This document shows, in pieces, positions 60,736-64,000 of a DNA stretch of 64,000 bases. How positions within the stretch are numbered: the first letter of the stretch is position 1; each line of letters starts with the position of its first letter. The stretch covers positions 49,603,433 through 49,667,432 of the forward strand of contig CM068586.1 of the NCBI GenBank assembly GCA_035048485.1, given 5' to 3'. The translations under genes were made by a program, and so were the position numbers. This DNA comes from Pteria penguin. Its lineage: Eukaryota > Mollusca > Bivalvia > Pterioida > Pteriidae. The notes below the pieces were generated by a model, which was not told the DNA's origin, did not search any database, and saw only the letters and a program-made list of their open reading frames with translations.

Positions 60736-61290
60736 ACTCATTTGAGTTTAAGATACTGTGATCACTTGTTGTTCTACAGTTGACTCAATGGGATATTCAT
60801 ATGATACATTGAGATTTGAAATTGTCATCAATTAATACAATGATTTCCTATATACTGAGTCATTCATTTCCTTCATTATTGCTGTGCTTCTTGGAGCATC
60901 CATGAGTTTTACTGATTTTTTTTGTATGTGAATTGAGTCATCAATTTCCTGCATTATAAGTATAACCGCCGTTCTGAAAGCATCCATCGGTTTTACTGAT
61001 ACGCTTGTTTTCCTTCTTCTTCTTTCTGTCTTTTTTATGTGAAAGAAAACTGATGCATCTGTCGCGTCTGTCCACAATTTGACCGGCTCAGGCCGCTTCC
61101 CCAAAATAAAATATGCAAGGCTTGATATCTTCGTAAACAAACCACAAGTACCGAATTCAAATCAACATGAAGATTTTATATATAAACATACCAAGCACGT
61201 GCTCTTTTATTTGTCACATACGAAAACGTCTTAGATACAAACATACCCACAATCATACATGGAAACAAAACCCTTCTATGCATTCACATT

Positions 61291-61850
61291 AACCAGAGGC
61301 CCAAATGGGCCTAAATCACTCACCTGAGCATAATTTGATTATTTACAAATAAATTACTGCTCGAGAGAGGGAGAGAGAGAGAGAAAGGGAGAGAGAGAGA
61401 AGAAATTCGTAGATACATATGTTCTCTCGCTTAATGTGTTTTTGACAAATGAGTGTAAACTTGTTTTTCTGCGTTGACTAAATCAAAGTAATAACTCAAA
61501 AATATGTGGAAAATTAAGTCAAAATCCCCCCCCCCCCAATTTTCTTTCAAATGACCGAATCAAAATATTGAGCACTGGAATACGCCTGAAAACTTGTTTT
61601 GGTGTTCAATGATATAAAAATTATGTTTGTCTCTGACCAGATTTGAACCACTACCCTTCAGCATGCCAAAACTGGTCTATATCAAAATTAGAAATAAAGT
61701 ATAAAAAAGGGATTTAAGCTGGTACTTTCAAAATATAGCCTTTGAAATAGATATTATCCAGTAAGAGTAAACCATAGGTGAAGTCGAAAATGTGAAAAGT
61801 TTACGTACGACAGACGTATGACGGGCAATGTACCGTGCTAAACGCAATGC
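61291..61850 (-). mobile_element. Second Helitron/Helentron-like copy, about 0.55 kb
   Basis: On the - strand it ends TGCTCAGGTGAGTGATTTAG, then the hairpin GGCCCATTTGGGCC and TCTGGTT, matching the end of the 34981-37247 element. Its beginning (CCCGTCATACGTCTGTCGTA, then AACTTTTCACATTTTCGACT) matches that element's GTCGTC-rich start. The two are internally different. A decayed tRNA-like sequence lies inside near 61625-61685. Confidence 0.6.
61360..61400. repeat. GA microsatellite
   Basis: GAGAGAGGGAGAGAGAGAGA and continuation, inside the short Helitron-like copy. Confidence 0.85.
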
Positions 61851-62235
61851 TCATTTAAACACTGATAATTATTCAGGGATAGTGAATATTAAAATGACCA
61901 TGACGTATTTGATTTATAATGAATGAATTATGCAAGTTTTATTATAGGGTCAAGTTTTCACAAGTTTGAAAAGATGACTTCAATATAATCCCTTTTCAAA
62001 TGAAATAAAAACTAGTGGGTTGATCTAGGAAGCAACTCGAACAAAATGAGTATCATTGTCCGAACATTGCACATAGAAACTCCCGCCATTAAAGGCGCGT
62101 CCTTTTCATACTCCACTTTTGATTTCTATCGTGATTACACTTCTTGAGTGATAATGGCTGGCCATTTGTCTCCCCTGTTATACACAATCCAGACTGCTGG
62201 TGTACCAATTCGCCACTCTGAAATCAAAAAAAAAA

Positions 62236-62243
62236 TATATATA

Positions 62244-62329
<86 letters not shown>
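62236..62329. repeat. TA dinucleotide microsatellite
   Basis: More than 40 TA units with one phase slip near 62250. It creates a spurious Tyr/Ile frame. Confidence 0.95.
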
Positions 62330-62332
<3 letters not shown>

Positions 62333-62966
62333 TACATGTAAAATTTAAAAAAATATATAAATGATTATTCCATTATATGCGAATAATAATGTCGAATATG
62401 GCCCCTCAAATGACGAAAATGGATGTGCCACGTTAAGTGTACAAACTGTGAAGGGAATGGCGACAGAATCGCGCGGGATCAGGTGTAATGCCGGAGAAAC
62501 GGGAAGAACTGTAGAATGATGAATGGTAGGATTTTTAAAAGTGTCATAATGGAGGAAGTATTCTCAGTCTTCGGGGAACTTCCGTATGAATTCTCAAAAT
62601 GGCATTGGCCATTGCCATAATTAGTGTTAATCGATTTCAGTTGGTGTTAATCTGCGGCTGGGTAGCCGTTAAAATTTCTTTAAAAATAGAAGACTTGACT
62701 TCATAAGCGTGTCTATCCGTGGCAACGCAAATGTCAAATAAATCTGAATATAAACGTCAACCACGTCGTGAGCATGTACGATGACACCGCAACCACGATA
62801 CATCGATGTTGACAATCACGGAATGGCACCACCGTGTGCTGAATCAGCTCGGTTAAACCTTTTGGCTTAAGGCGAGCGTGTCAGGTCGACAGGGGATGCT
62901 TATTCCTCCATGACACCTGATCCTCTAGATCTCTCAGTATCTGTGATTGCCCATATTCTGTCCAGG

Positions 62967-63115
62967 ATTTCCGAAAAAAGGGGGGGGGGGTCACATGTGA
63001 AAGTCCAGCATTGGCCAAAATACTCAACAATTTTTGGGTATCAAATTTGGAGATTTACTTGTAAGTATGTGTCGAAAAGGAGGGGCATCCCTCTAAATCC
63101 GCCACTGCCATGTCT
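62967..63115 (+). repeat. Dispersed repeat, second copy of the 7270-7415 family
   Basis: GGATTTCCGAAAAAAGGGGG, then CACATGTG, TATCAAATTTGGAGATTTAC and AAATCCGCCACTGCC. It parallels the copy at 7270-7415 in order and spacing. It ends about 40 bp before the lectin exon's donor. Confidence 0.6.
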
Positions 63116-63153
63116 TAGCATTATACTGTCTTCATTTTACTTATACCTCTTAC

Positions 63154-63700
63154 CTCTTGGTATATCCAAGGTTCTGGTTTCCAGATATCACATTTCTTAA
63201 TGGCTACAAAGTCCCCATCTTTTTGAAAACATAAAGATCCATGACGTATTTCACTGTCTTTTGATATTTCCCAATACTGAAACGTAGTAAACAAATGGTT
63301 ATATGAATCGAAATTCCTATCAATATCTCTAGATCTACCATTTTTCACATCCAATAATCATTTTTCAACGTTATCATATGCCCTGTTGAATTCATTAAAG
63401 GCAAAATAATGTAAATCTAGTGAATTATTTGTTAATATACGCATACGTTTATTGCAATGAGTTACTACTAGTAGATATATGCATGCATATATATATTCCG
63501 AATGTTATTACTTCCAGTGGATACATGTTATAGGGGAATTCCCAACGGAACGTCTTCTATTCTTTCCGGTAAGAACGAAATAAGAGGGAGCTAACCTGTG
63601 TGTAACCAGCATGATGGCAGCTATACAAAATCACGTGATCACCGGCGAATGCATCCGTTGTTCGTCCATCTGCACATAAACCAGTACCTTGGTTTACTAT
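63154..63700 (-). CDS. Ricin-type lectin domain, polypeptide GalNAc-transferase-like (partial)
   Basis: Two phase-0 exons on the - strand: 63596-63700 (35 codons) and 63154-63276 (41 codons). They join as IVNQGTGLCADGRTTDAFAG, DHVILYSCHHAGYTQ and YWEISKDSEIRHGSLCFQKD, ending EPWIYQE. The CxD...V-LY-C-H--G--QYW and EIRHGSLCF..V-I-KC----EPWIYQE patterns are the alpha and beta repeats of the C-terminal beta-trefoil of GalNAc-transferases. These Golgi enzymes start mucin-type O-glycosylation, and the trefoil binds GalNAc-glycopeptides. Acceptors are TTGTAG and TTTCAG; the 63154 donor is GAG|GTAAGAG, while the 63596 donor (CAG|GTTAGC) is weaker. The catalytic domain would lie beyond the right edge. 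The third (gamma) repeat was not found downstream. A different ricin-domain protein or a decaying gene remains possible. Confidence 0.6.
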
Positions 63701-63779
63701 CTACAACAGAATAAGTTAAATACTGATAGAAAAGAGTCTGTTCGTTCGTCCCTTGTCTTACGTCACACTAATACCATTT

Positions 63780-63905
63780 CACTCATCAATATGGCGAAGG
63801 CATCTGCCCGATGAATGGTGGAGAAATGTATACCCGGGCAAAAGACCCTGTCAAAGCAGGGACCTTTTACGTTAAAAAAGGGAAAAAAAAGGGGGGGGGA
63901 TAAAG
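63780..63905 (+). mobile_element. SINE-like core fragment
   Basis: GCGAAGGCATCTGCCCGATG and CAAAAGACCCTGTCAAAGCA, then GGGACCTTTTACGTTAAAA, resemble shuffled parts of the SINE core, next to an A-run/G-run junction. Weakly supported. Confidence 0.3.
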
Positions 63906-64000
63906 ACGTAGTGAAATGATAATTTCCATTCAAAGAAAAAATGAAATCAAGAATAATTTACAAGTACGTGGATGGCACAGATATTACGAAAATAAAAAAA

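Noticed and set aside
60832..61140. 102-codon frame on the - strand
   Set aside because: It has an internal near-repeat (KPMDAFRTAVILIMQEIDDS / KLMDAPRSTAIMKEMNDS) but no domain and no splice context. It may be a transposon remnant, but this could not be supported.

Overview
This is eukaryotic, intron-rich, AT-rich, gene-poor DNA. Its repeats point to a mollusc, most likely a bivalve. These are tRNA-derived SINEs with a 'GTTAAAGATCCCTCACTGC' core, a Helitron-like element ending in a GGCCCACTTGGGCC hairpin, and a 'GCTCCCCGAA...TTCGGGGGAGC' hairpin element. The species is not resolved. Almost all long reading frames in the window are artefacts of tandem repeats. The real genes were recovered by joining exons through splice sites with matching phases.

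Four protein-coding genes are supported, as two convergent pairs. (1) 251-7770, + strand: the 3' part of a type I membrane protein with an extracellular CUB domain, a Ser/Thr-rich stalk, one membrane span and a tyrosine-containing tail with an NPMY motif. Its 5' end lies upstream of the window. (2) 15612-26860, - strand: a complete eight-exon, 860-residue Dok/IRS-type adaptor with PH-like and PTB domains and a long tail carrying SH3- and SH2-binding motifs. A 3' UTR of up to about 5.8 kb probably reaches 9788. (3) 27063-56155, + strand: a complete seven-exon, 301-residue NPDC1 (neural proliferation, differentiation and control protein 1) orthologue with a 14.3 kb first intron and a 3' UTR probably reaching about 59030. 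(4) 63154-63700, - strand: two exons of a ricin-type lectin domain like the C-terminus of polypeptide GalNAc-transferases, incomplete at both ends.

The Dok-like gene and NPDC1 are head to head, with about 200 bp between start codons. That gap holds a palindromic CRE (TGACGTCA), a CACGTG E-box and a YY1-like CGCCATTTT, so it looks like a TATA-less bidirectional promoter.

Introns and spacers are dominated by repeats: at least ten minisatellite arrays (25-45 bp units), TA/CTT/GA microsatellites, SINEs, short inverted-repeat elements and a 2.3 kb modular Helitron-like element. The most interesting observation is that two arrays visibly grew out of a host exon/intron boundary. A 39-bp array copies the 5' splice site of the CUB gene's membrane exon about 15 times. 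A 25-bp array follows Dok exon 5 and ends in a degenerate second copy of that exon's end plus its splice donor. A third array, at 32.1-32.6 kb, grew from a SINE core.
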